DNA of 57,799 nt from Mesostigma viride (taxonomy: Eukaryota; Streptophyta; Mesostigmatophyceae; Mesostigmatales; Mesostigmataceae), in contig RPFO01001092.1 of the NCBI GenBank assembly GCA_009746045.1, positions 1 through 57,799 on the forward strand, written 5' to 3'. The notes under the pieces were generated by a model. The model searched no databases and had not been told where the DNA came from. It saw only the letters and a list, made by a program, of their open reading frames with translations. Both the position numbers and the translations under genes were made by a program. Numbering within the stretch: position 1 is the first letter of the stretch; each line of letters starts with the position of its first letter. Positions 56,523-57,799 of the stretch are shown piece after piece.

Positions 56523-57799
56523 ATGGGAAAACATCCTTTACCATCCAAATGGCCCAATGCGGAAACTTCCCAGATAGCGGACACACAGGCGTTCATAAAA
56601 AACTACTTCGAAGGTCGCATATACGGGAACCCACCCCCTGAGCACAGATCCGTTGGAAAAAACTCGTGCTCCTCGAACCCTTCCGACAAGAAACTTGCTC
56701 CTCAGCAAGCCGTCGTGAATATGTACCTCCGAGGAATCGCAGAACGCGGAAGCAAACACAGAGGTTTTCTGGCTGGCATTCTACAGGCTCAGGTAAGACC
56801 TGCACCGTGCTGGGAGCCATTGACGCTTTCTGGGACACAAATCGCAGCATATTTCTCGTCACGAGTCGAGAGAATGCCGTGAACAACACCATTGCGGGTT
56901 ACAGCGGCTGCGCGTCCATGTTTCCGCGTTTCAAGAACGCTTCTGACGAAGAAGTGGTTCGAATGATAGCAAACAGGGTCGAAGAAAGACGAATTATGAG
57001 TTTTACTCAACTTGCGCATCTTCTAGACTTGTATCGGGGCGTTGGACGCGCAAAACGGGATCTTCTGCAGAACGGAGTCCTTATTATGGACGAAGTTCAA
57101 AATTTATTCAACCCTCCGCCGGGTCAAGCCAAAGAGTACACAGCTCTACTCGATTTCCTCGAGAAGCCGTCCAAAGACAACCGCGGTCTTTACATGGTGA
57201 TCCTAAGCGCTACTCCGGGAAGGAACGAAAACGAGATTCAGCGCCTTCTTACGATGATAAGAGGTGCACCGATCACGCCCGACTCTCCGTTAGCCGCTTT
57301 TCGAGGCCTTTGTTCTTTTGTCGATTACGCCGGCGATTCGTCCGTTTACCCCGTTCGACAACCTGATAAGTTCCACCTGGTGGAAATGAGCACGGGTCAA
57401 CAGAAAGTGTTCCGAACCAAAAGTAAGGAACCAGACGAGTCGCGAGGACGCGACCGTTTTTTGTATGAAGCTCGCAGGGTTTCAAACTCGCTCTCGTTGT
57501 TTAAAATGTCTGCCTCTGAGGCTGCAAAGAAGCTTGACAAATATTCTCCTAAGATCGCTTGCATCGTGAAAGAGATCACGGACCATCCCAATGAAAAGCA
57601 GTATCTATACTCGGCATTCAATGCCCATGGAATAAAGTACGTCGCTATGATTTTGGAATCGAAAGGATACACTCATCTCTCCGTTCGAGAGGACTTTCCA
57701 ACAACCGAAGCGCCCAGGTTCGTCATTCTTGGCTCGGACGCCATGCCCGTTAGTGACACAACGTTGCGAAGATATATATTTACCACAAGAAAACGCGAC
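56523..57799 (+). CDS. SF2 helicase, poxvirus D6/D11-like, partial (one frameshift)
   Basis: Starts at ATG 56523 and runs off the window end. The N-terminus (residues 1-85) includes L-A-P-Q-Q-A-V-V-N-M-Y-L. A shift near 56773 (GGTTTTCTGG) precedes Walker A T-G-S-G-K-T (coded at 56783-56800). The rest is one open frame to 57799 with D-E-V-Q (57089-57100) as motif II and L-S-A-T-P-G (about 57203) as motif III. This set fits the D6/D11-type helicases of Nucleocytoviricota, which act in early transcription initiation or termination (VETF small subunit, NPH-I). Which of the two it is cannot be told without the C-terminus. Confidence 0.8.

Noticed and set aside
1-57799. Mirusvirus or poxvirus origin
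   Set aside because: No HK97 capsid or other mirusvirus hallmark and no poxvirus-specific gene set is visible. The shared helicase and resolvase types occur across Nucleocytoviricota and do not decide the family.

Overview
The window is most likely a stretch of a large double-stranded DNA virus genome of the Nucleocytoviricota type that is now, or was very recently, resident in a eukaryotic genome. The viral part is compact and intronless, with genes on both strands and many short overlaps. It carries typical giant-virus functions: an SF3 (D5-like) helicase, a separate UL52-like primase, an A22-type Holliday junction resolvase, a YqaJ-type exonuclease, a D6/D11-like SF2 helicase, a SLATT-domain protein, a RING/TRAF-finger protein, a Cys/His-motif F-box protein, a ribonucleotide reductase and many small membrane proteins. 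No major capsid protein, DNA polymerase or packaging ATPase lies in the window, so the family cannot be named. The host cannot be named either; a protist or alga is the natural guess.

Layout. Positions 1-21.7 kb are dense viral genes: nucleases, the DUF5871-like protein, RING protein and helicase (0-9 kb); small conserved viral proteins, resolvase and exonuclease (9-14.3 kb); a minus-strand run of virion or membrane candidates and SLATT (14.3-17.8 kb); primase, a capping-enzyme-like protein and further conserved small proteins (17.9-21.7 kb). Positions 21.7-23.7 kb hold two head-to-tail copies of an unidentified repeat element that share both ends but have different interiors. From 23.7 to 48.7 kb lies one very large LamG-repeat fibre-like gene (about 2,812 codons once insertions are removed), cut by two complete, young Ty1/copia-type LTR retrotransposons (26282-34108 and 37876-46046), both on the minus strand, each flanked by a perfect 5-bp target duplication. 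Positions 48.7-57.8 kb return to viral genes: a second fibre-like protein, a class II (B12-dependent) ribonucleotide reductase, three small membrane proteins, a long PAN/apple-domain surface protein and the start of the D6/D11-like helicase.

The two retrotransposons are the most unusual part. They are related but clearly different, and both show: Gag and Pol in one reading frame separated by a single UGA (one in the leaky context UGA-CUA-G); the order Gag-integrase-protease-RT-RNase H instead of the copia order Gag-protease-integrase-RT-RNase H; a protease with D-T-N-S in place of D-[ST]-G; an extra open reading frame between the 5' LTR and Gag; a primer site that does not begin with TGG; and a perfect tRNA T-arm (B-box) motif in the 3' non-coding part.

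Caveat. At least ten otherwise well conserved genes, in both virus and retrotransposons, are broken by one-base shifts, mostly in short homopolymers, while catalytic residues remain intact. This looks more like uncorrected long-read consensus error than gene decay. Such genes are annotated as single genes with the shift points stated.
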